Counted from the stretch's first letter, positions 25,385 through 35,322 are shown. The stretch: DNA of 64,000 nt from Streptomyces sp. TG1A-60 (GCF_037201975.1 NZ_CP147520.1:4650001-4714000), one strand, 5' to 3'. The notes: generated by a model from the letters alone, not told the origin. Made by a program: numbers and translations.

Positions 25385-26533
25385 TCAGTTCCTCAGCAGC
25401 AAAGCCGAGGTCGGTACGCCCTCGCCCGCCGTCACCAGGCACGTCGCCGCCCCCGGCACTTGCGCGGTGCTCGTGCCGCGCAACTGCCGTACGCCCTCGG
25501 TGATCAGGTTGAAGCCGTGGACGTACGCCTCGCTGAGACCGCCCCCGGAGGTGTTGAGGGGCAGCCGGCCGCCGATCTCCAGGGCGCCCCCTTCGGTGAA
25601 GGCGCCGCCCTCGCCCCGGCCACAGAAGCCGTAGCCCTCCAGGGAGAGCGGGACGAGGGCGGTGAAGGCGTCGTAGATCTGGGCGACGTCGATGTCGTCC
25701 GGGGTCAGGTCGGCGTGTTTCCAGAGGTGCCGGGCGGTGGTCCAGGCGGGACCGGTCAGCGGGTCGTCGTTCCAGTAGTTGACCATGCCGTGGTGCTGGG
25801 CGGGCAGGCCCTGGGCGGCGGAGTGGACGTGGACGGGGGTGCGGCGGCAGTCCCGTGCGCGCTCGGCGGAGACGAGGACGCACGCCAACGCCCCGTCCGT
25901 CTCCAGGCAGTTGTCGAAGAGGCAGAGGGGTTCGCTGATCCAGCGGGAGTTCATGTACATCTCGCGGGTCAGCGGGCGGTCGTACATGATCGCGGCGGGG
26001 TTCTGGTTCGCCCGGTTCCGGCAGGCCAGCGCCACGTTGAAGAGATGGTCCCGGGTCGTGCCGTACTCGTGCATGTGGCGGCGCGCGAGCATGGCGATCT
26101 CGTCGGCGGGGCGGAGCAGGCCGTACGGGCGGGTCCACTGGGCGGGGGTGGGGAGCTGGACCGCGGTGTTCTTCCACGGGCGGGGGCCCGAGCCGCGCTT
26201 CCGGGACCGCCAGGCGACGCCGACCGTGGCCTGCCCGGTCGCGATCGCGGCGGCGAGATGCGCGACCGTGGCACACGAACCGCCGCCGCCGTAACCGACC
26301 TTGCTGAAGAAGGTGAGGTCTCCGAGGCCGAGCGCCTTGGCGACCTCGACCTCGTCCGTCTCCTCCATCGTGTACGAGGCCAGCGCGTCGACCTCCTCCG
26401 GCACGATCCCGGCGTCGTCGAGCGCGGCGAGGATCGCCCGGCACGCCAACGCCTTCTCGCTTTCCTGGAGTTGCTTGGCGAAGGGGGTCTGGCCGATGCC
26501 GACGATCGCAGTCGCGTCCTTGAGCACGGCCAT
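25385..26533 (-). CDS. Thiolase-like lipid-transfer protein (acetyl-CoA acetyltransferase family)
   Basis: A 382-residue protein, intact. It starts AVLKDATAIVGIGQTPFAKQ and carries ALDDAGIVPEEVDAL, GYGGGGSCATVAHLAAAIATG, HEYGTTRDHLFNVALACRNRA, LETDGALACVLVSAE, AQIYDAFTALVPLSLEGYG and LPLNTSGGGLSEAYVHGFN. The layout is that of non-specific lipid-transfer thiolases. It is a paralogue of 12889-14150, so the regulon has two thiolase/DUF35 sets. The ATG 26533 follows a promoter region with the operator at 26568-26582, and the gene faces away from the acyl-CoA ligase across a shared regulatory zone. Confidence 0.88.
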   Translation of the reverse strand: MAVLKDATAIVGIGQTPFAKQLQESEKALACRAILAALDDAGIVPEEVDALASYTMEETDEVEVAKALGLGDLTFFSKVGYGGGGSCATVAHLAAAIATGQATVGVAWRSRKRGSGPRPWKNTAVQLPTPAQWTRPYGLLRPADEIAMLARRHMHEYGTTRDHLFNVALACRNRANQNPAAIMYDRPLTREMYMNSRWISEPLCLFDNCLETDGALACVLVSAERARDCRRTPVHVHSAAQGLPAQHHGMVNYWNDDPLTGPAWTTARHLWKHADLTPDDIDVAQIYDAFTALVPLSLEGYGFCGRGEGGAFTEGGALEIGGRLPLNTSGGGLSEAYVHGFNLITEGVRQLRGTSTAQVPGAATCLVTAGEGVPTSALLLRN

Positions 26534-26567
26534 GGGAGCACACCTTCCGCACAGGGGCTGCTGGCTG

Positions 26568-26582
26568 CTGACAGTGCGTCAG
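26568..26582. promoter_or_regulatory. TetR-type operator, one mismatch
   Basis: CTGACAGTGCGTCAG has one mismatch in the left half-site and ends 34 bp upstream of the leftward thiolase gene. Its centre is 27 bp from that of 26595-26609. Confidence 0.7.
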
Positions 26583-26594
26583 CGTACAGCTAAT

Positions 26595-26609
26595 CTGACG
26601 GGTAGTCAG
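26595..26609. promoter_or_regulatory. TetR-type operator, one mismatch
   Basis: CTGACGGGTAGTCAG has one mismatch in the right half-site and ends 29 bp upstream of the rightward acyl-CoA ligase gene. Confidence 0.7.
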
Positions 26610-26638
26610 CTACTGGTTCTCGGGTACGGAGGCCTGCT

Positions 26639-28293
26639 GTGCGCGGTGACTCGGAAGTGCGCGGTGATGTGGAGTGGGGGACCGTCCCGGGGCTGCTCCG
26701 CTCGGCGTTCGAGCGGTACGGCCCGGTCGAGGCCGTCGTCGACGGGCGGGCGCGTGTGTCGTACGCGGAACTGGGTGCCCGGGTCGAGCGCGCGGCGGCG
26801 GCGTGCGTCGCGAACGGGGTGCGGGTCGGCGACCGCGTGGCCCTCTGGGCGCCGAACTCCCTCGACTGGATCGTCTCCGCGCTCGGCGCGGTCTCGGCGG
26901 GCGCGGTGCTGGTCCCGCTGAACACCCGCTTCAAGGGCGGTGAGGCGGCGGACGTACTGGCGCGCAGCAGGGCCAAGCTGCTGTTCGTCACCGGGACGTT
27001 CCTGGGGACGTCGTACGTCGCCTCGCTGCGGCGGGCGGCTGGGGCGGACGGCGGCCGGCTGCGGGCGCCGGGGGCCGGGAGCGTGTGTGAGAAGCCGGGC
27101 CCGCTGCCCGGCCTCCCGCACCTGGAGCAGGTGGTGGTGCTGTCGGACGACGCCCCCGCCGACTTCCGCACCTGGAAGGACTTCCTGGCGAGCGGCGACG
27201 GGGTCGGGGCGGGGGAGGTGCGGGCGAGGTCGGCCGAGCTCACGGGGGACTCCCCTTCCGACATCATCTTCACCTCGGGCACCACCGGCCGCCCCAAGGG
27301 CGCGGTGATCACCCACGCGCAGACCCTGCGGGCGTACGAGGTGTGGAGCGAGCTGGCCGGGCTCTGGCAGGGCGACCGGTATCTGATCGTGAACCCCTTC
27401 TTCCACACCTTCGGCTACAAGGCGGGCGTGCTCGCCTGTGTCATGCGGGGCGCGACTATGATCCCGCAGCCGGTGTTCAACGTGGAGACGGCGATGGCCA
27501 ACGTGGCGGCGGAACGCGTCTCCGTCCTCCCCGGCCCGCCCACCCTCCACCAGTCCCTCCTGGACCACCCCGCCCGCGACGACTACGACCTCGGTGCCCT
27601 GCGCCTGGTGGTGACGGGCGCGGCGGTGGTGCCGTTGCGCCTGGTCGAACGCCTGCGGGCGGAGCTGCGCGTGGACACCGTGCTGACGGCGTACGGCCTG
27701 TCCGAGGCGTCCGGCATCGTCACGATGTGCCGGCGCGGCGACGAGCCTTCGATGATCGCGTCGACGTCCGGCCGGGCGATCCCGGGCACGGAGGTGCGGG
27801 TCGTCGGCCCGTCGGGGGCCGCCTTGCCGCCCGGCTCCCCCGGGAGGTCCTCGTCCGCGGCTTCAACGTCATGCGGGGCTACTTCGAGGACCCCGCCGCG
27901 ACCACGGAGGCGATCACCGAGGACGGCTGGCTGCGCACCGGCGACGTAGGCGTCCTCGACCGCGCCGGCAACCTCCGCATCACCGACCGCGTCAAGGACA
28001 TGTTCATCGTCGGCGGCTTCAACGCGTACCCGGCGGAGATCGAGCAACTGCTGGGACTGCACCCGGACGTGGCCGATGTCGCCGTCATCGGCGTCCCCGA
28101 CGCCCGCCTCGGCGAAGTCGGCAAGGCCTACGTCGTACGCCGCCCCGGCGCCACCCTCACCTCCGACGACCTCATCGCCTGGTCCCGCCGCGAGATGGCC
28201 AACTACAAGGTGCCGAGGGCGGTGGACTTCGTGGGGGAGCTGCCGCGGAACGCGAGCGGGAAGGTGGTGAAGGGGGAGCTGCGGGGGCGGTGA
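26639..28293 (+). CDS. Long-chain-type fatty acid/acyl-CoA ligase (AMP-forming, FadD-like), frameshifted
   Basis: About 551 residues once repaired. The adenylate-forming core motifs are [16 protein letters not shown] (P-loop), [38 protein letters not shown] and the C-terminal lysine region [16 protein letters not shown]. It should activate a carboxylic acid to an acyl-AMP and then acyl-CoA, feeding the crotonase and thiolase across the promoter. GTG 26639 has a GGAGG ribosome site 8 nt upstream. The frame is broken at 27837-27841, a run of five C. The N-terminal part ends at 27949 in nonsense, while the C-terminal part ([17 protein letters not shown] onward) continues in the next frame. One added base fuses them. 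Confidence 0.87.
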
Positions 28294-28361
28294 GGGCGGT
28301 GAGGGACCGGGCCGTGGTTCGGCTCCGGTGGGTGCTGGGCGGCGAGGCGGACACGCCTCGA

Positions 28362-28392
28362 CCGCGGTGGCTCCCCCTCCGCGCCACCGCGG
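28362..28392. terminator. Hairpin terminator between the acyl-CoA ligase and afsS
   Basis: CCGCGGTGGC (28362-28371) pairs with GCCACCGCGG (28383-28392) around an 11-base loop, between two converging genes. Confidence 0.65.
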
Positions 28393-28423
28393 CCGATCCC
28401 CGTGGGAAGGGAGCCCGATGTCC

Positions 28424-28699
<276 letters not shown>

Positions 28700-28860
28700 G
28701 GCCTGGGTCCTCCGCTGTGGTGACGAGTCAGGAACGCCCGCCCGGAAGCTCCCCCGAGGGCCGCCGGACGGGCGATATGGAGCGCACCCTAACCGGGTTG
28801 CTCTCCTGACCGGATCGCCTGCCCCCGACGCGACGCTCCGGCACGTAAGAGAGTGCCGGG

Positions 28861-28882
28861 CCGAGATAAACGAATGCTGAAC
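28861..28882 (-). promoter_or_regulatory. Predicted AfsR/PhoP-type box upstream of afsS
   Basis: On the minus strand two 11-bp direct units, GTTCAGCATTC and GTTTATCTCGG, resemble the 11-bp direct repeats bound by AfsR and PhoP at the afsS promoter. The box lies about 160 bp upstream of the afsS start and 60 bp after the afsR stop. A 7-bp inverted repeat (CCGGCAC 28838-28844, GTGCCGG 28853-28859) follows directly. Confidence 0.55.
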
Positions 28883-28940
28883 GTCCGGGCCGGCGGGGGT
28901 GCGAGCACGCCAACGCTCCTGCTCGTGTGCCCGCCGGTCC

Positions 28941-31900
28941 TCAGGCCGCCTCGGCCGGGGCGATCAGGCCGCGTACGGCCGCGGCCTCCTCGGCGGCGCC
29001 GCTCTGCTCGTAGAGGCCGAGCGCGTCCCGCCAGCAGGCGCTCGCCCGGTCGGTCTGGCCCAGCGTGGACAGGGCCCGGCCGAGGAGGGTGACGACGTGC
29101 CCGCGCATCCGGTCCCCGCCGACACAGCCCAGGGCGAGGGCTTGTTCGGCGTGGTGCGCGGCGAGCGCGGGGCGTTGGGCGGCGAGATGCACCTCGGCCA
29201 TGCGGAAGTGGGTGTTCCCCTCCCAGAGCCGCTGCCGGTGCTCGGCGAAGACGTACTGCGCGTGCGAGAACTGTTCGAGCGCCTCGGTGTGCCGGCTCGC
29301 GCTGGTCAGCGCGAGGCCGAGGGCGAGATGGGCGTTGGCGCGGCGCATCGGCCGACCCATCTCGGCGTGCACGTCGAGGCTGTGCCGGGCGATGTCGATC
29401 GCCTTCGCGGTGTTGCCCATGCCCAGGTGGGCGCGGGAGAGATTGGCCAGCGTCACCGCCTCGTTGAGCCGGTTGCCGGCGGCCCGGTAGCCCTCGATCG
29501 CCTGTTCCAGGAAGATCTTGCCGTCCGCGTACCGGCCCTGGTGCATGGAGATGAGACCCCGGTCGTTGGCCACCCAGCTGGTGGCGACGTCCTGCGCGGA
29601 GGCCGTGAGGTCCATGGCGAGCTGTGCCTGGTCCGCCGCCTGCCGGATGCGGCCGGAGACCAGCAGGACGTTCGTCAGCATCGTCCGCGCCCGCCCCTCC
29701 GCGCGCGTGTCCCCCGCCGCCCGCGCCGCGTCGCACATCGCGCGCGCCGTCGTCTCGTACTGGTGGGAGTTGGCACCGGACTCGGTGAGATCCTTGGCGG
29801 CCCAGAGCAGGTCCACCGCGCGGCGCAGCCGGTCCGTTCCCGCGGACTGCGGGACGCAGGCCAGCAGGCAGCCCGCCTCGTTGTAGAGCCAGTCGAGCGC
29901 CGCGGAGCCCTCGGTGAAGCGCAGCCCCGGGTACTCGGTGGGCTCCAGGTGGTCCACCAGCCGGTCCCCCGGCCGTTCGATCGCGTACACCTCCGACGCC
30001 GTCGCCAGATAGAAGTCCAGCAGTCGCGACATCGCCGCGTCCCGTTCGCCGGGCGGGTGTTCGTCGCGCTCGGCGCATGCACGCGCGTAGAGACGTACGA
30101 GATCGTGGAAGCGGTAGCGGCCCGGGGCCGCGGACTCCAGCAGGGACGTGTCGACGAGGATCTCCAGCAGGTCCTCGGTGTCCTCCGGCGGCAGGTCCAG
30201 TACGGCGGCCGCGGCGGCCAGGGAGATGTCCGGGCCGTCCGCCAGCCCGAGCAGGCGGAAGGCGCGTGCCTGATCCGGCTCCAACTGGCCGTAGCCGAGC
30301 TCGAACGTCGCCTTCACCGCAAGGTCACCGGCCTGCAGCTCGTCCAACCGCCGCCGCTCGTCGGCGAGTTTGGCCGCAAGGACGGACACCGTCCACGTTC
30401 TGCGCGCTGCCAGGCGGGAGGCCGCGATACGGAGGGCGAGGGGCAGGAAACCGCAGGCCGCCACGACGTCGAGGGCGGCCTCGCGCTCCGCCGCCACCCG
30501 CTCCGCGCCGACGATCTTCGTGAAGAGCCGGAGTGCCTCGTCGGGGGACATCACGTCCAGGTCGACGAGGTGGGCGCCGGCCAGGTCCACCATGCGCACC
30601 CGGGCCGTGACGAGGGCCGCGCAGCCCGCCGTGCCCGGTAGGAGGGGCCGTACCTGCGCGGCGTCGCGGGCGTTGTCCAGCAGTACGAGCACCCGGCGGC
30701 CGTCCAGGACCGACCGGTAGAGCGCGGACCGCTCCGCCAGGGAGTCGGGGATCGCCGAGTCGGCAGTGCCGAGCGCCCGCAGGAACGAGCCGAGGACCGT
30801 CTCCGGTTCGGCGGGGCGGGCGCCGGCGCCCTGGAGGTCGACGTACAGCTGGCCGTCCGGGAAGGACGGGCGCGCCCGGTGGGCGACGTGCACCGCAAGG
30901 GTGGTCTTGCCGACGCCGCCGATGCCGGCCAGCGCCGACACGGCCATCACCCGGCCCTCGGCGCCGGACGCCTCCGCCAGCGCCCCGCTCAGGTCGTCGA
31001 CGAAGGAGGACCGGCCGGTGAAGTCCGGGACGGTGGCGGGGAGCTGGGCGGGCCGGACGGGGGCGGCGGCCGGCTCGGGGGCCTGGGGCGCGGAGGGTTC
31101 CGCCAGGCCCGGGTCCGCTCGCAGGATGCGCTGCTGCAACTCCCGCAGAGCCGGGCGCGGGTCCACGCCCAGTTCGTCGGCGAGGAGCCGGCGTGTGTCG
31201 GCGTACACCGCGAGAGCCTCCGCCTGCCGTCCGCTCCGGTACAGCGCCAGCATCAGCAGTTCGCGCAGCCGCTCCCGTAGAGGGTGCGCGGCCGTGAGGG
31301 ACGTCAGCTCCGAGACCGCAGCCGCGTGGCAGCCCTGCTCCAGGTCCATGTCCAGCCGGGTCTCGACGAGTTGGAGGCGCCACTCGTCGAGGCGGGCCCG
31401 CTGCGTCTGAGCGTACGGCCCCGGAACGCTCGCCAGGACCTCGCCGTCCCACAGGCCGAGCGCCTTGTTCAGCAGGCTGCGAGCGCGGTACAGATCGCCG
31501 GATCCCCGGGCCTTCTCGGCGTCCGAGGCCAGGTCCCGCGCCACGGCGAGGTCCAGCGCGCCGCCGGACAGCGCGCGGACCGCGTAACCGCCGGACTCGC
31601 TCACCAGCACATCGGCGGAGAGCACCTTGCGCAGCCGCGAGGCGTACGTCCGTACGGCGGCCAGCGCCTGCGAGGGCGGATCGTCGCCCCACAGCGCGTC
31701 GATCAGCTCGCTCGCGGTGGCCGTGCGACCCTCGCGCAGCAACAGCGCGGCGAGAAGGGCGCGTTGCTGTGGCGAACCGGTGGAGAGGGGTTCCGTGCCG
31801 CGCCAGGCCCGTACGGGGCCGAGCACGCTGAAGCGGATTTCGGCCGCGTCGTGGGCGTCCGGTTCCGGAATCCGGTCTTCCCCGGGATCCCTCTGCTCCG

Positions 31901-31946
31901 GTACTCGCGGCACACCGACCTCCGGTACTCGCGGCTCACCGCCCAT
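28941..31946 (-). CDS. afsR: AfsR, SARP-family regulator with NB-ARC ATPase and TPR domains
   Basis: A 1001-residue global regulator of secondary metabolism. After a Pro/Glu-rich leader the OmpR-like winged helix covers about residues 36-115 (IRFSVLGPVRAWRG, AVRTYASRLRKVL). The BTAD covers 130-275 (LNKALGLWDGEVL, AEALAVYADTRRLLADELGV). The NB-ARC ATPase follows, with Walker A GIGGVGKTT at 341-349, VLVLLDNARDAAQVRPLLPG and CGFLPLALRIAASRLA. The C-terminal third is TPR-like (LNEAVTLANLSRAHLGMG, TEALEQFSHAQYVFAEH). AfsK phosphorylation is known to raise its DNA and ATPase activity and its binding at the afsS promoter. It is followed by afsS and faces afsK, 7.4 kb further on. Confidence 0.95.
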   Translation of the reverse strand: MGGEPRVPEVGVPRVPEQRDPGEDRIPEPDAHDAAEIRFSVLGPVRAWRGTEPLSTGSPQQRALLAALLLREGRTATASELIDALWGDDPPSQALAAVRTYASRLRKVLSADVLVSESGGYAVRALSGGALDLAVARDLASDAEKARGSGDLYRARSLLNKALGLWDGEVLASVPGPYAQTQRARLDEWRLQLVETRLDMDLEQGCHAAAVSELTSLTAAHPLRERLRELLMLALYRSGRQAEALAVYADTRRLLADELGVDPRPALRELQQRILRADPGLAEPSAPQAPEPAAAPVRPAQLPATVPDFTGRSSFVDDLSGALAEASGAEGRVMAVSALAGIGGVGKTTLAVHVAHRARPSFPDGQLYVDLQGAGARPAEPETVLGSFLRALGTADSAIPDSLAERSALYRSVLDGRRVLVLLDNARDAAQVRPLLPGTAGCAALVTARVRMVDLAGAHLVDLDVMSPDEALRLFTKIVGAERVAAEREAALDVVAACGFLPLALRIAASRLAARRTWTVSVLAAKLADERRRLDELQAGDLAVKATFELGYGQLEPDQARAFRLLGLADGPDISLAAAAAVLDLPPEDTEDLLEILVDTSLLESAAPGRYRFHDLVRLYARACAERDEHPPGERDAAMSRLLDFYLATASEVYAIERPGDRLVDHLEPTEYPGLRFTEGSAALDWLYNEAGCLLACVPQSAGTDRLRRAVDLLWAAKDLTESGANSHQYETTARAMCDAARAAGDTRAEGRARTMLTNVLLVSGRIRQAADQAQLAMDLTASAQDVATSWVANDRGLISMHQGRYADGKIFLEQAIEGYRAAGNRLNEAVTLANLSRAHLGMGNTAKAIDIARHSLDVHAEMGRPMRRANAHLALGLALTSASRHTEALEQFSHAQYVFAEHRQRLWEGNTHFRMAEVHLAAQRPALAAHHAEQALALGCVGGDRMRGHVVTLLGRALSTLGQTDRASACWRDALGLYEQSGAAEEAAAVRGLIAPAEAA

Positions 31947-32177
31947 CGACGCCCCCTAGGCCTCCCCGACAACCTGAGCGGCTCCAGGGAAGAGCAGGTA
32001 CGTCCCTCCCCGGCACCGCTCAGCCAGTTTGCCTTGTTCATGGCAGATACGTCAGCTCTGGGGGGCGGCACTCACAGGGGGCCGTCGGGGACATCACAAG
32101 GCCCACACAGACTCTCCTCGTGCCGACGCCGACCGAACCACTGCCCGACGCCGTACGCATCGACGGCCCGCGCATAG

Positions 32178-32192
32178 CTGACGACCCGTCAG
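32178..32192. promoter_or_regulatory. TetR-type operator
   Basis: CTGACGACCCGTCAG has both half-sites intact. It ends 21 bp before the amidohydrolase ATG. A TACCGT -10-like box (32201-32206) follows, and there is no clear ribosome site, so the transcript may be leaderless. Confidence 0.75.
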
Positions 32193-32213
32193 ATCAGCGC
32201 TACCGTGGCGCAC

Positions 32214-33467
32214 ATGGAGACCAAGGAGACCGCCACGGCGCCCACCGCCTTCCCGAAGATCATCTCTGTCGACGACCACACGGTGGAGCCCCCGAACGTC
32301 TGGCAGGACCGGCTCCCGAAGAAGTACCGGGACATCGGTCCCCGCATAGTGCGCGCGCCGCTGAAGGAGATGACGTTCCTCGGCGGACGCTTCCGGCCCG
32401 TCATGGGCGCCCCCGGCGACGACGGCCCGATCGGCGACTGGTGGGTCTACGAGGACCTGCACCGCCCGCTGACCCGCCTCGACACCGCCGTCGGCTACTC
32501 CAGGGACGAGATCAAGCTGGAGGTCATCACCTACGAGCAGATGCGCCCCGGCTCGTACGACGTCCCGCAGCGCCTCGCCGACATGGACGTCAACCACGTC
32601 CAGTCCGCCCTCTGCTTCCCGACCTTCCCGCGCTTCTGCGGCCAGACCTTCACCGAGGCCTCGGACCGCGAACTCGGGCTGCTCGGTGTGCGGGCGTACA
32701 ACGACTGGATGGTGGAGGAGTGGTGCGGCCCGCAGGCCCGGGGCCGTCTCGTCCCGCTCACCCTCGTCCCCCTCTGGGACGCGGAACTGGCGGCGGCGGA
32801 GGTGCGGCGCAACGCCGCCCGGGGCGTTCGCGCCGTCGCCTTCTCGGAGATCCCCCCGCACCTCGGTCTGCCCTCCGTCCACACCGACGACTGGGACCCC
32901 TTCCTCGCCGCCTGCGACGAGACCGGCACGGTCGTGGCCATGCACATCGGCTCGTCGAGCCGCATGCCGTCCACCTCCGCCGACGCCCCGCCCGCCGTCG
33001 GCTCCACCATCACCTTCGCCAACTGCTGCTTCTCGATGGTCGACTGGCTGATGAGCGGCAAGTTCGAGCGTTTCCCGAACCTCAAGGTCATGTACGCCGA
33101 GGGCCAGATCGGCTGGATCCCGTACATCCTGGAGCGCGCGGACGTGGTGTGGGAGGAGAACCGGGGCTGGGGCGGTGTCGCCGACAAGGTCCACCGGCCG
33201 CCGTCGGAGCTGTTCGCCGACCATGTCTACGGCTGCTTCTTCGACGACGCGTTCGGCCTGAGGAACCTCGACGCCATCGGCGTGGGCAACGTGCTGTACG
33301 AGACCGACTACCCCCACTCCGACTCCACCTGGCCCGAGTCGCGGCAGGTGGGGGAGGCCCAGATGGGGCACCTGGACCCGGACGTGGTGGACCGGATCGT
33401 GCGGCGGAACGCGATCGAACTGCTGGGGCTGACGGAAGAAGGGCTCTGGGCGGGGCCCACGGCCTGA
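32214..33467 (+). CDS. Amidohydrolase family protein (ACMSD/COG2159-like metal-dependent hydrolase)
   Basis: A 417-residue TIM-barrel hydrolase. The N-terminal metal motif is ISVDDHTVEPP. Later segments are YDVPQRLADMDVNHVQSALCF, GVRAVAFSEIPPHLGL, VVAMHIGSSS, MYAEGQIGWIPYILERAD and VLYETDYPHSDSTWP with the last metal Asp/His. Members are decarboxylases or hydrolases of ring-cleavage products; the substrate here is not known. ATG 32214 is chosen because it gives METKETATAP right after the promoter, although GTG 32205 is also possible. It carries its own operator, so it is a separate unit of the regulon. Confidence 0.87.
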   Translation: METKETATAPTAFPKIISVDDHTVEPPNVWQDRLPKKYRDIGPRIVRAPLKEMTFLGGRFRPVMGAPGDDGPIGDWWVYEDLHRPLTRLDTAVGYSRDEIKLEVITYEQMRPGSYDVPQRLADMDVNHVQSALCFPTFPRFCGQTFTEASDRELGLLGVRAYNDWMVEEWCGPQARGRLVPLTLVPLWDAELAAAEVRRNAARGVRAVAFSEIPPHLGLPSVHTDDWDPFLAACDETGTVVAMHIGSSSRMPSTSADAPPAVGSTITFANCCFSMVDWLMSGKFERFPNLKVMYAEGQIGWIPYILERADVVWEENRGWGGVADKVHRPPSELFADHVYGCFFDDAFGLRNLDAIGVGNVLYETDYPHSDSTWPESRQVGEAQMGHLDPDVVDRIVRRNAIELLGLTEEGLWAGPTA

Positions 33468-33563
33468 GCCCGTACCCGTTCCAGGCGCTCGACCTCTTTC
33501 TGACGATCCATCGGATATCTCGACGGGTCACGACCGGTCCAGGCACATGAAGCATCGTCAACC

Positions 33564-34567
33564 GTGGGGTTCATCGTGCAGACACCGCCGGAAGAACGAC
33601 CGGATCACGCGAGCCCGTCGGCGTCCGGAGGCCGACTGGCCCCCGAGGGCCGCCTGGCCTACGGAATGCAACTCCCCGTCCAGTCCCAGAGCGTCCTCTA
33701 CGCCGAGCCCTGGGAGGCGGACGCCGGACCCCGGGATCTCGTCGAGGTGGCGCGGGCCGCGGACCGGGCGGGGTTCGCGTACGTCGCGAGCTGCGACCAT
33801 GTGGCGATTCCGCGACGGCTCGCGGACGCGATGGGAACGGTCTGGTACGACCCGGTAGCCACCCTCGCCTATCTGGCGGGGGTGACCGAGCGGGTGCGGC
33901 TGCTCAGCCATGTCGCCGTCGTGGGGTTGCGGCATCCGCTGCTGACCGCGAAGCAGTACGCGACCCTCGACCACCTCGCGGCCGGCCGCCTGATCCTCGG
34001 GGTGGGGGCCGGGCATGTGCGGGAGGAGTTCGAGGCGCTGGGTGTCGACTTCGAGCGGCGCGGACTCGTGCTGGACGAGTCCGTCGAGGCGCTCCGAACG
34101 GCTCTCGGGGCGGACGAGTTCCCCGAACACCGCGGCAGGCTCTACCAGTTCGAGGGACTCGGGCAGCGGCCCCGGCCCGCCCAGGAGCACATCCCCGTGT
34201 GGGTCGGCGGGTCATCCCCGGCCGCAGTGCGACGGGCGGCCCTCAAGGGGGACGGGTGGCTGCCGCAGGGGGACCCGCGCGACCGGCTGCCCGAGCGGAT
34301 CGAGCGGATACGGCGGCTCAGGGAGGAGGCCGGAACCGAAGGGCCGTTCGTCATCGGTGCCATCGCCGAGCCGTTGTACGTCGGCACACCTGCCTGGGGC
34401 GTCGGGCGGCGGACCATCAGCGGGCCGCCGGACGCTCTCGCCGAGTCGCTGCGGGCGTACCGGGCGATGGGGGTGGACCAGGTACAGGTGCGCTTCCGCA
34501 GCCGGAGCCGGGGGAACTCCTTGACCAGATAGGGCAGTTCGGGGCAGAGGTCGCGCCTCTGCTGTAG
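33564..34567 (+). CDS. LLM-class (luciferase-like, F420-dependent) oxidoreductase, frameshifted near its end
   Basis: About 334 residues once repaired. It is a bacterial luciferase-like barrel: GMQLPVQSQSVLYAE, EVARAADRAGFAYVASCDHV, LAYLAGVTERVRLLSHVAVVG, ATLDHLAAGRLILGVGAGHV and PVWVGGSSPAAVRRAALKGDG. Many actinobacterial members use F420H2. The frame ends early in nonsense at 34532; one base added to the G run 34510-34514 gives the usual end, ELLDQIGQFGAEVAPLL, with a stop at 34567. The start is uncertain: GTG 33564, GTG 33576 or a later ATG. No copy of the operator is seen upstream, so it may be cotranscribed with the amidohydrolase 96 bp before it. Confidence 0.85.
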
Positions 34568-34668
34568 CGGGGGCTTGTTTTGAGCCGCACTCCTTGAAGG
34601 ATTGAACATCTCTACGTCGATTGCCGTATGTGCGAACGTACGGACCTACGGCTTCGGCGGAAGGACAC

Positions 34669-35322
34669 ATGGACGTGCGCGCTTCCCGACAACTCTCCGT
34701 CGCCGTCGCTTGCCCAGGGGAAGCCTGGCCGCACCCCGACTGGCCGGCCAGGGACGACCCGTACGTCGAGCGGGCGGTGCTTCTGTCCGAGCCCTTCCGG
34801 ATCCCCGAGAGCGCGGATGTCGTCGTCCTGCGCTCCGCCGAACCGCTGAGATACTTCCGGGAGTTGGTGACCGGTACAACACCGGCGATCGTCATCAGCC
34901 CCTGCCGGGCCGCCGAGACCGTCATCGAGGTGTTCCGCGGCGGGGCGGGCTATCTGGTAGAGGGCGACTACTGCGCCTGCATGCTCTCCTCGGCCGTCGT
35001 CGGGGCCAGCGTCGGGCACACCTACCTCTCCCCGGCGGCCTGTGCCGCTCTGCGCGAGGGTGTCCGGCGGCAGTCCGCGGCGGGCGAGGCGACGGAGCGG
35101 CTGCGTGGCCTGCTCTCGCCACGTGAGCGGCAGATCATGGACCTGCTGTCCACCGGTCTGGGCGCGCAGGCGATCGGACTGCGACTACGGCTGAGCGAGA
35201 AGACGGTCCGCAACAACCTCAGCAACATCTACGCCAAGCTCGACGCACGCGGCAGCACGGACGCGGTACTGCGGTGGCTGGGGGCGGCGGACGGTGGTGG
35301 TCAGAGGGCTCTGGCCCGCTGA
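34669..35322 (+). CDS. LuxR-family transcriptional regulator
   Basis: A 217-residue regulator with a degenerate receiver-like N-terminal half (PAIVISPCRAAETVIEVFRGG, GAGYLVEGDYCACMLSSAV) and a C-terminal LuxR helix-turn-helix: LLSPRERQIMDLLSTGLGAQ, then RLRLSEKTVRNNLSNIYAKL. No classic phosphoacceptor set is obvious, so it is probably an atypical response regulator. ATG 34669 has a GAAGGA ribosome site. An inverted stretch with GTACG-type repeats lies just upstream (34625-34655). The target is unknown. Confidence 0.83.
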   Translation: MDVRASRQLSVAVACPGEAWPHPDWPARDDPYVERAVLLSEPFRIPESADVVVLRSAEPLRYFRELVTGTTPAIVISPCRAAETVIEVFRGGAGYLVEGDYCACMLSSAVVGASVGHTYLSPAACAALREGVRRQSAAGEATERLRGLLSPRERQIMDLLSTGLGAQAIGLRLRLSEKTVRNNLSNIYAKLDARGSTDAVLRWLGAADGGGQRALAR

